Positions 1-6,199 of a stretch of 12,036 bases of DNA are shown one piece after another. The position numbers were made by a program, and so were the translations under genes. This DNA is from Thermoflexales bacterium (GTDB lineage Bacteria; Chloroflexota; Anaerolineae; B4-G1; SLSP01). The notes under the pieces were generated by a model, which had not been told where the DNA came from, made no database searches, and saw only the letters and a program-made list of their open reading frames with translations. The stretch covers positions 1 through 12,036 of the forward strand of contig SLSP01000404.1 of assembly GCA_007130345.1 (NCBI GenBank), in the 5' to 3' direction. Numbering within the stretch: position 1 is the first letter of the stretch; every line of letters begins with the position of its first letter.

Positions 1-111
1 CGATTTTTCCACACGCGACCTACTAAATATATGAAATTCGCACGCGGAAAATCTACATCTCGTATCAAGTTTCTAAAAAATCGGATTTTTTAGGGTTCTT
101 TCAGTAGAGTC
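1..111 (+). repeat. MITE-like interspersed repeat, copy 1 (left part outside window)
   Basis: This is the right-hand 111 bases of the repeat seen complete at 5698-5837. Window base 1 corresponds to base 5726, so the left terminus lies upstream of the window. Over these 111 bases I count one difference from that copy (G at 62 versus A at 5787). It contains both central sub-repeats (around CACACGCG and CGCACGCG) and the right inverted terminus with the AAAAAATCGGATTTTTT palindrome. The end reads GAGTCT where other copies have GAGTCA. The near identity with the 5698 copy suggests recent spread or gene conversion. Confidence 0.85.
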
Positions 112-130
112 TTTTATGAGCACGCTCCAA

Positions 131-148
131 GCCCCCGGCCTCGGGGGC
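131..148 (+). other. Short GC-rich hairpin upstream of TPR gene
   Basis: GCCCCCG (131-137) and CGGGGGC (142-148) form a perfect 7-bp stem with a GCCT loop. There is no T-run after it, so it is not a canonical intrinsic terminator. It lies between repeat copy 1 and the TTG start at 170, probably in the 5' untranslated leader or marking the end of an upstream unit. Its function is unknown. Confidence 0.4.
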
Positions 149-169
149 GGCTAGACCGGGAGTACGCGC

Positions 170-2491
170 TTGAGCCGTCCCCGAGATGGGGACTTCGAGC
201 TATTTTTAACTAATCCAACTCAACGGGGGTGTCCTTTGGCCGGGAACCGGTTGCGATTCGAAGACGCTGTTCAAAAAGCTAATGACTTTGTCTGGGCGGA
301 AAAGTGGCCGGAGGCTGTCAAAGCCTATCGCCGCGCCCTTGAGGAGTTCCCCGACGACGTTTCCTCTTTGATGGGTTACGCTTGGGCCTTGCTCAACGCC
401 AGAGAGGCTGATGAGGCCCTGGAAGTGTACACGCGCCTCACCGAGTTAAGCCCCGATGACGCCGGCCCCTACGAGCGGATCGCCGAGTTGCGAGAGAGCC
501 GGGGCGAAACCCAGGCCGCCATCGAGATGTACCAGGCGGCGGCCCACCGTTACAAAGAGCAAGGGTTGGACGCCAAGATGACCTCCTCGCTGGAATCCGT
601 CGTGCGGCTGGACTCTGAAGCCGTGCAGACGTGGGTGGAACTGCTAAACCACTATCAGACACAGCGCAACGTGGACAAATCCGTGCTGGCCGCGCTGTGG
701 CTGGTATATCTCTACCAGGAAAGCCACCCCGATTGGGCCATTGAGGTCTGTCGCCAGATGCAGCAATTCATCCCCCACGATCCGCGCATCGGGCAGACGA
801 TGATGATGCTCCAGAGCAAACGCCCCATCCCCGAACCGCCCCCCATCGGCGGCAAAGTGGAGTTACCCGGCGACGATGAGCTTGCCGCAGAGGATGACGA
901 CGATCAGGGCAGCCCCGTCGATATCGCCCGGCAGCGCGCCCTCGCCAAGCTGGCGGAATCCATCTTCGATGAGGACAAGCCCCGCGTCAAGGGCCTCTCG
1001 CAGATGGAGGTGGACTTGCTCATCAGCAAGGCCGTGGATTCTCAGACGCGGGGCGATTTGCAGGAGGCGCAGAAGTCCTACGAGCGACTCGTTGGCGCCG
1101 GCGTCTCGATGTCGTCGATTTCCTTCAACCTGGGGCTGATTTACAAGGAACAGATGCGCTTCGATAACGCCATCCCGCTCTTCAAAAAATCGCTACAGGA
1201 CCCGGAGTACGTGTTGGGCAGCCACTTCTCCCTGGGCGAGTGTTATCAGGCCCAGGGCGCGTTCGAAGACGCGCTGCCGCATTTCCTCGAAGCGGTCAAG
1301 ATTGTCGATGTGGGCACCATTGAGCGCGAGCAAGCCGACGACCTGATCCGCGTTTACGAGAGCCTGGCCCAAAGCCTGGTCAACACTGGCGATCCGGGCC
1401 GGGTCAAGCAACTGAGCGAAACCCTGGTGGGCTTCCTGGGCCAGCGGGGATGGGAAGAGGAATCTATCAAGGCCCGCCAGCGGTTAGACGAACTGGCCCG
1501 CTCCGGCACGGTCTTGAGCCTGGTGGAATTGATCAGCGTCCCCGGCTCTGAGGACATCCTCAAGTCCATCGCGCTGGCCCAAGAGTATCAGCGCCGCAAG
1601 AAGATCTACCGCGCGCTAGAAGAGCTATTCCACACCTTGAGCCGCGCCCCCGATTACCTGCCGCTGCATCACCTGCTGGCCTCGCTACTGATGGAAAACG
1701 GGAATCTGGAAGAGGCAATGGACAAATATCGCATCGTGGCGCGGACTTATGAGATCCGCCAATTCCTGCCGCAAGCACTGGCGACCTACCAGCAAATCCT
1801 GGACATCTCCCCGCTGGATGTGATCGTGCATCAACGGGTCATCGAGCTGTATATGCAGCGCGGGCAAATCGACGACGCCCTGCGCCAATACCTGCAATTG
1901 GCCGACGCCTACTATCAACTGGCGCAAACCGACCGCGCCCGCGAGGTGTACGCCGAGGCGCAACGGCTCGCGCCGCGTGGCAAAGCCGAAGAACAGTGGG
2001 CCGCGCGCATCCTGCACCGCCTGGCCGACCTGGATATGCAGCGACTGGACTGGAACGCGGCTATCAAGGACTACGAGGAGATCATCCGCATCGCGCCCGA
2101 CGACGAGCGCGCGCATCTGGGCCTGTTCCGCCTCTATCCGCGCACCGGGCGGGCGCACCTGGGCATCAAGGCCCTGGACAAGCTGATTCGCCGGTATCTT
2201 GAGCGGCGCAAAGTGGACAAGGCGTTGGCCGTGCTAGAAGACCTCATCGGCAACGAACCCGACAATATCCCCTTGCGCACGCGCACCGCGCAACTGTATC
2301 TCAACGTGGGCAAGAAGCAGCAGGCGCTCGGCCACCTCGATGTGTTGGGCGATTTACAACTGGAAGCGGGCCAGAAAGACGCCGCGATCAAGACCATCGG
2401 GGCCATCCTGGCCCTGAATCCGCCCAATCGGGAGGCGTATGCCGCACTGTATCGGGAAATGTCGGGCCATGAACCGCCGCAAGGTCGCTGA
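170..2491 (+). CDS. Large tetratricopeptide-repeat (TPR) protein
   Basis: A 773-residue soluble protein with no signal peptide or membrane segment, built mainly of helical TPR-like hairpins. Clear TPR-type stretches occur at about residues 30-130 (WAEKWPEAVKAYRRALEEFPDD, then a repeat ending LTELSPDD), 315-380, 495-600 and 610-770 (NAAIKDYEEIIRIAPDD). An acidic, low-complexity linker at about 228-250 (AAEDDDDQG) separates an N-terminal TPR block from the rest. TPR solenoids usually act as protein-protein scaffolds; no enzyme motif is visible. The start is uncertain: TTG at 170 is the first possible start after an in-frame TAG (152-154) and has GGGAG seven bases upstream, but TTG at 236 (after GGGGGTG) or 251 would place the protein start closer to the first TPR. 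The stop is 16 bases before cdaA, so the two are probably co-transcribed. A role linked to c-di-AMP signalling is only suggested by position. Confidence 0.88.
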   Translation: MSRPRDGDFELFLTNPTQRGCPLAGNRLRFEDAVQKANDFVWAEKWPEAVKAYRRALEEFPDDVSSLMGYAWALLNAREADEALEVYTRLTELSPDDAGPYERIAELRESRGETQAAIEMYQAAAHRYKEQGLDAKMTSSLESVVRLDSEAVQTWVELLNHYQTQRNVDKSVLAALWLVYLYQESHPDWAIEVCRQMQQFIPHDPRIGQTMMMLQSKRPIPEPPPIGGKVELPGDDELAAEDDDDQGSPVDIARQRALAKLAESIFDEDKPRVKGLSQMEVDLLISKAVDSQTRGDLQEAQKSYERLVGAGVSMSSISFNLGLIYKEQMRFDNAIPLFKKSLQDPEYVLGSHFSLGECYQAQGAFEDALPHFLEAVKIVDVGTIEREQADDLIRVYESLAQSLVNTGDPGRVKQLSETLVGFLGQRGWEEESIKARQRLDELARSGTVLSLVELISVPGSEDILKSIALAQEYQRRKKIYRALEELFHTLSRAPDYLPLHHLLASLLMENGNLEEAMDKYRIVARTYEIRQFLPQALATYQQILDISPLDVIVHQRVIELYMQRGQIDDALRQYLQLADAYYQLAQTDRAREVYAEAQRLAPRGKAEEQWAARILHRLADLDMQRLDWNAAIKDYEEIIRIAPDDERAHLGLFRLYPRTGRAHLGIKALDKLIRRYLERRKVDKALAVLEDLIGNEPDNIPLRTRTAQLYLNVGKKQQALGHLDVLGDLQLEAGQKDAAIKTIGAILALNPPNREAYAALYREMSGHEPPQGR

Positions 2492-2507
2492 GGTGAATTA
2501 GACGCTT

Positions 2508-3353
2508 ATGTGGGATATTGGATGGTTGCTGCAAAGAATAACGTGGATTGATGTTCTGGATATTTTCCTTGTAGCGACGCTGTTTTATTGGTTCTTCTAC
2601 GCCCTCAAAGGGACACGCGCCGTGCCGCTGGTTCGGGGGATCACGGCCCTGCTCATTTCGTTGGCTATTCTGACGCGCTTCATCCAACTGCGCGCCTTCA
2701 GTTGGATTATCGCCCAACTGCTCCCCGCGCTGCTGATCGCGGTGCCGGTGCTCTTCCAGCCGGAGTTGCGCCGCGCACTGGAGAAACTGGGGCGCGGCAA
2801 ACTCCTCTTTATGCCCCAGGTCGATGTCGAACAGGCTCAGAAGACCATCGGGGCCGTCATCGAGGCCACCACGTATATGGCCGAGCGCAACGTCGGCGCG
2901 CTCATCGTCTTCGAACGGCAAACCGGCCTCCAGGAGTTTGTGGAGAGCGGCATCTACGTCGATGCCGAAGTCTCCTCCGAGTTGCTGACCACCATCTTCG
3001 ACCACCACACCATCCTCCACGATGGCGCGATCATCATCCGCCAAAATCGCCTGCTGGCCGCGGCCTGCGTGATGCCCCTCACGGCGGCTTTCCTGGCCGA
3101 CCGGGAGTTGGGCCTGCGCCATCGCGCGGCCATCGGCATCACCGAAGAGACTGACGCGGTAGCGGTGGTGGTCTCGGAGGAGCGCGGGGCCATCTCGCTG
3201 ACCCACAACGGGCGCATCATCCGCGAAATCGACACGAAACGCCTGGATTCGATTCTGCGGGCCTTCTTGATACCCAAACCGGCGTCGGATTCGGGAATCT
3301 TGCAGTGGATTCGCCGCCACAAACTGATCTTCAAACGGGAGCGTGGACTATGA
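2508..3353 (+). CDS. cdaA: Membrane diadenylate cyclase (CdaA/DacA type)
   Basis: Makes cyclic di-AMP from two ATP at the cytoplasmic face of the membrane. The 281-residue protein has the CdaA layout: about three N-terminal hydrophobic segments (roughly residues 16-33, 40-57 and 64-83), a linker beginning FQPELRRALEKLGRG, then the DAC (DisA_N) domain at about 105-235. Both catalytic signatures are present: HDGAIII (DGA at 172-174) and LRHRAAIGITEETDA (RHR at 204-206). The length matches the family. ATG 2508 is preceded by AGGTG (2491-2495), a rather long spacing of 12. Its stop overlaps the next ATG by ATGA, so translation is probably coupled to the YbbR gene, the usual CdaA partner. In Firmicutes glmM normally follows; here it does not. 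c-di-AMP typically controls potassium and osmolyte transport and cell-wall homeostasis. Family assignment is secure; activity is inferred from intact motifs. Confidence 0.97.
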   Translation: MWDIGWLLQRITWIDVLDIFLVATLFYWFFYALKGTRAVPLVRGITALLISLAILTRFIQLRAFSWIIAQLLPALLIAVPVLFQPELRRALEKLGRGKLLFMPQVDVEQAQKTIGAVIEATTYMAERNVGALIVFERQTGLQEFVESGIYVDAEVSSELLTTIFDHHTILHDGAIIIRQNRLLAAACVMPLTAAFLADRELGLRHRAAIGITEETDAVAVVVSEERGAISLTHNGRIIREIDTKRLDSILRAFLIPKPASDSGILQWIRRHKLIFKRERGL

Positions 3354-4597
3354 CGCAGCAACCGGTATGGCGCAACATCGGCCTCGCGCTGCTCTCGCTG
3401 GCGCTAGCCTTCTTGCTCTGGATGGTCGCCACAGAAGCGGAAAATCCCACCGAAGATCGCCAACTGAACACCGCGATTCCAGTGGAAATCCAGGGGTTGC
3501 CGGAGACGATGATCGCTTACAACCTCAGCGAGAGCAGCGTCCGCGTGACCCTCAAAGCGCCGCAATCTGTCTGGCGGGAACTGACGGCCAGTGACGTGCG
3601 CGCCTACCTCGATCTCTCCCGCGTGGTGACGGGCACCAACACGCTGCCGGTACAGGTACAAGCCCGGGGGAATCCGGTCAACCTCGTCACGGTGACGCCG
3701 CACGAGATCGCGGTCAATGTGGAACCGCTGACGGATAAAGAAGTGCCCGTGGATGTGGTGGTGCAAGGCGCGCCGGCCTCTGGGTACCGCCACGATGCCC
3801 CCGTCATCGCGCCCCGCCGGGTGCGCGTGCGCGGGCCGGCCTCGCAGGTGGCGCAGGTGGATCGAGCGCTGATCACGGTGGAACTACAACGGGAGCAGAG
3901 CGATGTCTCCAACGACTATCCGCCGCGCCCCGTCGACGCCGCTGGCAACCCGGTGCGCAACGTCGAAGTGTCCCCCGATGCGGTCACGGTGAGCATCGCC
4001 ATCTGGCAACTGAGCTACATCCGCGACCTGGCGGTCACGGTATCGCTGGATGGGCAGCCCGCCCCCGGCTATCGCATCGCCAACCTGGAAGTCGATCCGC
4101 CGGTGCTCAAGGTCTTCGGACGCACCGAGATCGTCCGCGCCGCGCCGGGCTTCTTGCAGACGCAGCCCATCAGCCTCACCGGGCGCACAGAAAGCCTGAC
4201 CACCACCGTCGCTTTGCAGATGCCGGAGGGATTGTCCACCTTCCCGCCGGCGCGCCCTGAAGTCACCGTGACCCTGACCATCGAGGCCATCCGCAGCGGG
4301 ATGACGCTCAACGTGGAACCGCGCATCCGGGGACTTGAGCCGGGATTGAGCGCGACCGTCGGCATCGACTCCGTGGTGGTGATTATGAGCGGGCCGATAG
4401 CGATTATGGAAACGCTGGATCCCGATGACGTGCAGTTGACCCTCGACCTCACCGAGTTGGAGGCCGGCAGCTACGCCATCCTGCCGGACATCATCGTGCC
4501 CGACAACGTTACCATCGAGAACATCATCCCCGAAGCCGTGCCGGTTCAGATCGCGGAGCCGGCGGAGGCCGACGCGGACACTGATACGGAGCCTTAG
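3350..4597 (+). CDS. cdaR: YbbR-domain protein, CdaA regulator (CdaR-like)
   Basis: A 415-residue membrane-anchored extracytoplasmic protein. One N-terminal transmembrane helix (about residues 9-27, GLALLSLALAFLLWMVA) is followed by four YbbR-type beta-rich domains at about 40-125, 130-217, 224-312 and 317-402, each starting with a strand like IPVEIQGLP, VPVDVVVQGAP or LAVTVSLDGQP. The C-terminus is an acidic tail (EPAEADADTDTEP). CdaR proteins bind CdaA in the membrane and modulate its cyclase activity; this role is inferred from family and adjacency. ATG 3350 is chosen because it overlaps the cdaA stop (ATGA) and has GGGAG eight bases upstream; an in-frame upstream start at 3305 would sit inside cdaA and precede the signal-anchor with a polar stretch. 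This is the last gene of the unit. No good intrinsic terminator follows, although a full repeat copy with hairpin-forming ends begins 80 bases downstream. Confidence 0.93.
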   Translation: MTQQPVWRNIGLALLSLALAFLLWMVATEAENPTEDRQLNTAIPVEIQGLPETMIAYNLSESSVRVTLKAPQSVWRELTASDVRAYLDLSRVVTGTNTLPVQVQARGNPVNLVTVTPHEIAVNVEPLTDKEVPVDVVVQGAPASGYRHDAPVIAPRRVRVRGPASQVAQVDRALITVELQREQSDVSNDYPPRPVDAAGNPVRNVEVSPDAVTVSIAIWQLSYIRDLAVTVSLDGQPAPGYRIANLEVDPPVLKVFGRTEIVRAAPGFLQTQPISLTGRTESLTTTVALQMPEGLSTFPPARPEVTVTLTIEAIRSGMTLNVEPRIRGLEPGLSATVGIDSVVVIMSGPIAIMETLDPDDVQLTLDLTELEAGSYAILPDIIVPDNVTIENIIPEAVPVQIAEPAEADADTDTEP

Positions 4598-4677
4598 CAC
4601 GCGCACAAAGGTGCCTTTGCGTCATTGCGTTGAAAAATCTCACAAGAACCACAAATTAGAGCACGCTTACACACTTA

Positions 4678-4816
4678 TGAGTCCCCTAAAAAGTCCAAAA
4701 ATCCGATTTTTCCACACGCGACCTACTACACATTATGAAATTCGCACGCGAAACATCTATTTCTAGTATCAAGTTTCTAAAAAATCTGATTTTTTAGGGG
4801 GCTTTCAGTAGAGTCA
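4678..4816 (+). repeat. MITE-like interspersed repeat, copy 2 (complete)
   Basis: A complete 139-bp copy. The left end reads TGAGTCCCCTAAAAAGTCC and is followed by AAAAATCCGATTTTT. The right end holds AAAAAATCTGATTTTTTAGGG and closes with CAGTAGAGTCA. The ends are imperfect inverted repeats of each other. The middle has the same two CACACGCG/CGCACGCG sub-repeats as the other copies. It diverges from the 5698 copy by scattered changes (for example AAACATCTATTTCTAG), so it is an older or independent insertion. No clear target-site duplication is visible. Its right end lies three bases before the start codon of the next gene. Confidence 0.88.
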
Positions 4817-4819
4817 CGT

Positions 4820-5629
4820 ATGCCAACACCCTTTCAACACTTAGTCTATGCCAAAACTGTACTGGATGACCCGCTGCTGCCGGAATCGCTCCGCGCCGAG
4901 GTGTCGCGGGCCGAGGCGGCCTACCTCCTGGGGACGACGGCGGTAGATGTGCAGGCCGTCACCGGGCAGCAGCGCCTCGCCACGCACTTCTACCGCGTCT
5001 CACAGCCCAAGGACGAGCGGGCCGCCGAGATCATGTTCCGCACCTACCCCGCGCTGCGCGACCCGCGCGCGCTCACACCGGAACAGCGCGCCTTCATCAG
5101 CGGCTATCTGGTGCATCTCGCCTGGGACGAGTTGTGGGCCTGGGAGGTCTTCGTCCCTTTCTATATGGAATCGCGGATATGGCGCGACCGGCTCTCTCGA
5201 AGTGTGCATCACAACGCGCTGCGTGTGATGCTCGACCGCCAGGCCATCGCCACGCTCAAAAACCATCCCGACCTTGCGGAGATATTCGCCGGCGCGCACC
5301 CGCAACACTGGCTCCCCTTCGTCCCGGATACGGCCCTCGCGGAGTGGCGCGACTGGATCGCAGACCAACTCCGCGACCTGGAGCGCGTGGAAACCGCCCG
5401 CGTCTTCGCCGAGCGGATGGGCGTCTCCGTGCAGCATCTGGAACGCACCGTCGAAGCCATCGCGCTGGGCAGCTACCAACCGCCCGTCACCGGATTACAC
5501 GCCGCCGTCGAGCGCTTTGAAACGCGCGCCCAGGCCGACAGCATCAACGCGCTGCTCTGGTACTGGAACCTGCGCGATGACATCGGCCTGCGATGGGACC
5601 CGTCCCACCTGGCCGAACAGCAGCACTAA
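4820..5629 (+). CDS. Zinc-dependent phospholipase C-like protein
   Basis: A 269-residue protein resembling the bacterial zinc-dependent phospholipase C/S1-P1-like helical fold (Zn_dep_PLPC type). Candidate metal ligands are regularly placed: H7 in MPTPFQHL, D43 in GTTAVDVQ, H56 in ATHFYRV, and H99 and D103 in YLVHLAWDELW. No signal peptide is seen, so the protein is probably cytoplasmic, and true lipase activity is unproven. The MPTPFxHL beginning is, as I recall it, the usual N-terminus of this family, which supports ATG 4820. The start is odd: the repeat ends only three bases upstream and no proper Shine-Dalgarno is present; only a weak GAG within the repeat terminus is suitably spaced. Translation may be leaderless or weak. 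The gene is flanked on both sides by repeat copies and stands alone. Substrate is unknown; a metal-dependent phosphoesterase is the safest reading. Confidence 0.8.
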   Translation: MPTPFQHLVYAKTVLDDPLLPESLRAEVSRAEAAYLLGTTAVDVQAVTGQQRLATHFYRVSQPKDERAAEIMFRTYPALRDPRALTPEQRAFISGYLVHLAWDELWAWEVFVPFYMESRIWRDRLSRSVHHNALRVMLDRQAIATLKNHPDLAEIFAGAHPQHWLPFVPDTALAEWRDWIADQLRDLERVETARVFAERMGVSVQHLERTVEAIALGSYQPPVTGLHAAVERFETRAQADSINALLWYWNLRDDIGLRWDPSHLAEQQH

Positions 5630-5697
5630 GCCGTTTCATCCCCCTGCCCTGGCTGTGCTCATCAAAGAGTACCCCTTCAATTTTGTGAGCAAACCAC

Positions 5698-5837
5698 TGA
5701 CTCCCCTGAAAAAAGTCCAAAAATCCGATTTTTCCACACGCGACCTACTAAATATATGAAATTCGCACGCGGAAAATCTACATCTCATATCAAGTTTCTA
5801 AAAAATCGGATTTTTTAGGGTTCTTTCAGTAGAGTCA
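5698..5837 (+). repeat. MITE-like interspersed repeat, copy 3 (complete, reference copy)
   Basis: A complete 140-bp element. The left terminus TGACTCCCCTGAAAAAAGTCC plus AAAAATCCGATTTTT (5698-5733) matches the reverse complement of the right terminus (about 5799-5837) at roughly 30 of 36 positions. Nested in the right end is a 9-bp palindrome CTAAAAAAT/ATTTTTTAG (5798-5806 with 5810-5818, loop CGG). The centre carries two degenerate direct sub-repeats, CACACGCGACCTAC and CGCACGCGGAAAATCTAC. It has no coding capacity. The whole element could fold as a long hairpin and may act as a bidirectional transcription stop; that function is inferred. No clear target-site duplication is visible. Confidence 0.9.
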
Positions 5838-5898
5838 ATTTTTCACACGCGAAAAATCTACCGGTAGCACCAAGTTTAGGGTTCTTTCAGTAGAGTCA
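5838..5898 (+). repeat. Deleted tandem copy of the same repeat
   Basis: This 61-bp stretch directly follows copy 3. It has one sub-repeat (CACACGCGAAAAATCTAC, then CGGTAG and CACCAAG) and the distal part of the right terminus (TTTAGGGTTCTTTCAGTAGAGTCA). It lacks the left terminus and the AAAAAATCGGATTTTTT palindrome. It looks like an internal-deletion derivative or a remnant of unequal recombination between tandem copies. The repeats end only 14 bases before the -35 box of the transporter promoter. Confidence 0.8.
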
Positions 5899-5912
5899 CA
5901 AAAACCCCTCAC

Positions 5913-5940
5913 TTGACAAGTCATCCGGTTGACCTAATAT
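5913..5940 (+). promoter_or_regulatory. Sigma-70-type promoter of the BMP transporter operon
   Basis: TTGACA at 5913-5918 is a consensus -35 box. After 16 bases comes TAATAT at 5935-5940, one mismatch from the -10 consensus; TATAAG three bases later is an alternative with longer spacing. Transcription should start at about 5946-5949, giving a leader of about 250 nt before the ATG at 6200. This is the strongest promoter match I see in the window. Confidence 0.7.
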
Positions 5941-6051
5941 AAGAAGTAGCTGAGACAGACATCAGACAACCCAAATTCAAACAAGCCAGTCTCGGCATAG
6001 TCCCCACAAACATGCGCGCACTGCCGGGGACGCTGAGTTTGTCAACGGAGA

Positions 6052-6088
6052 GACACGGAAAGCGCGGCATTTCGACGCTTTTTGTGTC
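6052..6088 (+). terminator. Leader hairpin, possible attenuator
   Basis: GACACGGAAAGCG (6052-6064) pairs with CGCTTTTTGTGTC (6076-6088), giving a 13-bp stem with two G-U pairs and an 11-nt loop. The upper part (AAAGCG/CGCTTT) runs into a T5 tract (6079-6083), which resembles an intrinsic terminator, although the tract is short and partly inside the stem. Lying about 105 nt after the predicted transcription start, it could act as an attenuator for the transporter operon or as an mRNA-stabilising hairpin. Confidence 0.4.
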
Positions 6089-6120
6089 CTCAGAGGGCTT
6101 TCTCAGCACATCGCGCCAGC

Positions 6121-6130
6121 AAGGAGGTGA
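6121..6130 (+). promoter_or_regulatory. Orphan perfect Shine-Dalgarno motif
   Basis: AAGGAGGTGA is fully complementary to the usual 3' end of bacterial 16S rRNA. No ATG, GTG or TTG lies at a normal distance downstream (only ATT at 6142). The transporter start has its own RBS about 60 bases further on. It may be a ribosome standby site, a relic of a lost leader peptide, or part of a regulatory RNA structure. Confidence 0.5.
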
Positions 6131-6199
6131 AACCGCGCAACATTCACAGTGTATCTCACAGACACATTAACCGTATTCTAACTAAGGAGGAGTTTACCT

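Larger units (their letters stand above)
5947..6199 (+). promoter_or_regulatory. Long structured 5' leader of the BMP transporter operon (possible regulatory RNA)
   Basis: The stretch 5899-6199 has no convincing gene. Predicted pairings by eye are GCTGAGA (5949-5955) with TCTCAGC (6101-6107), GTCCCC (6000-6005) with GGGGAC (6026-6031), and a 13-bp hairpin at 6052-6088. GTCTC (5989-5993) can also pair with GAGAC (6050-6054), which would compete with the base of that hairpin. A perfect Shine-Dalgarno-like motif (6121-6130) and the working RBS (AAGGAGGAG, 6184-6192) follow. A long leader with alternative pairings ahead of a nucleoside transporter suggests attenuation or a riboswitch, but it matches no riboswitch consensus I know, including the purine class. 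The 7-bp closing pair could be chance. Confidence 0.4.

Noticed and set aside
4606..4619. Terminator after cdaR (CAAAGG/CCTTTG)
   Set aside because: The stem is short, the loop tiny and no T-run follows.
5698..5898. CRISPR array
   Set aside because: The units are about 140 bp with inverted termini and no regular short repeat/spacer alternation; no cas genes are nearby.
6012..6170. Possible 52-codon leader peptide from ATG 6012
   Set aside because: No Shine-Dalgarno precedes it and its composition looks random; the region is better explained as structured leader.
5947..6199. Purine or other known riboswitch class
   Set aside because: I could not find the conserved core of the purine, TPP, cobalamin or guanidine classes; only generic stems are visible.
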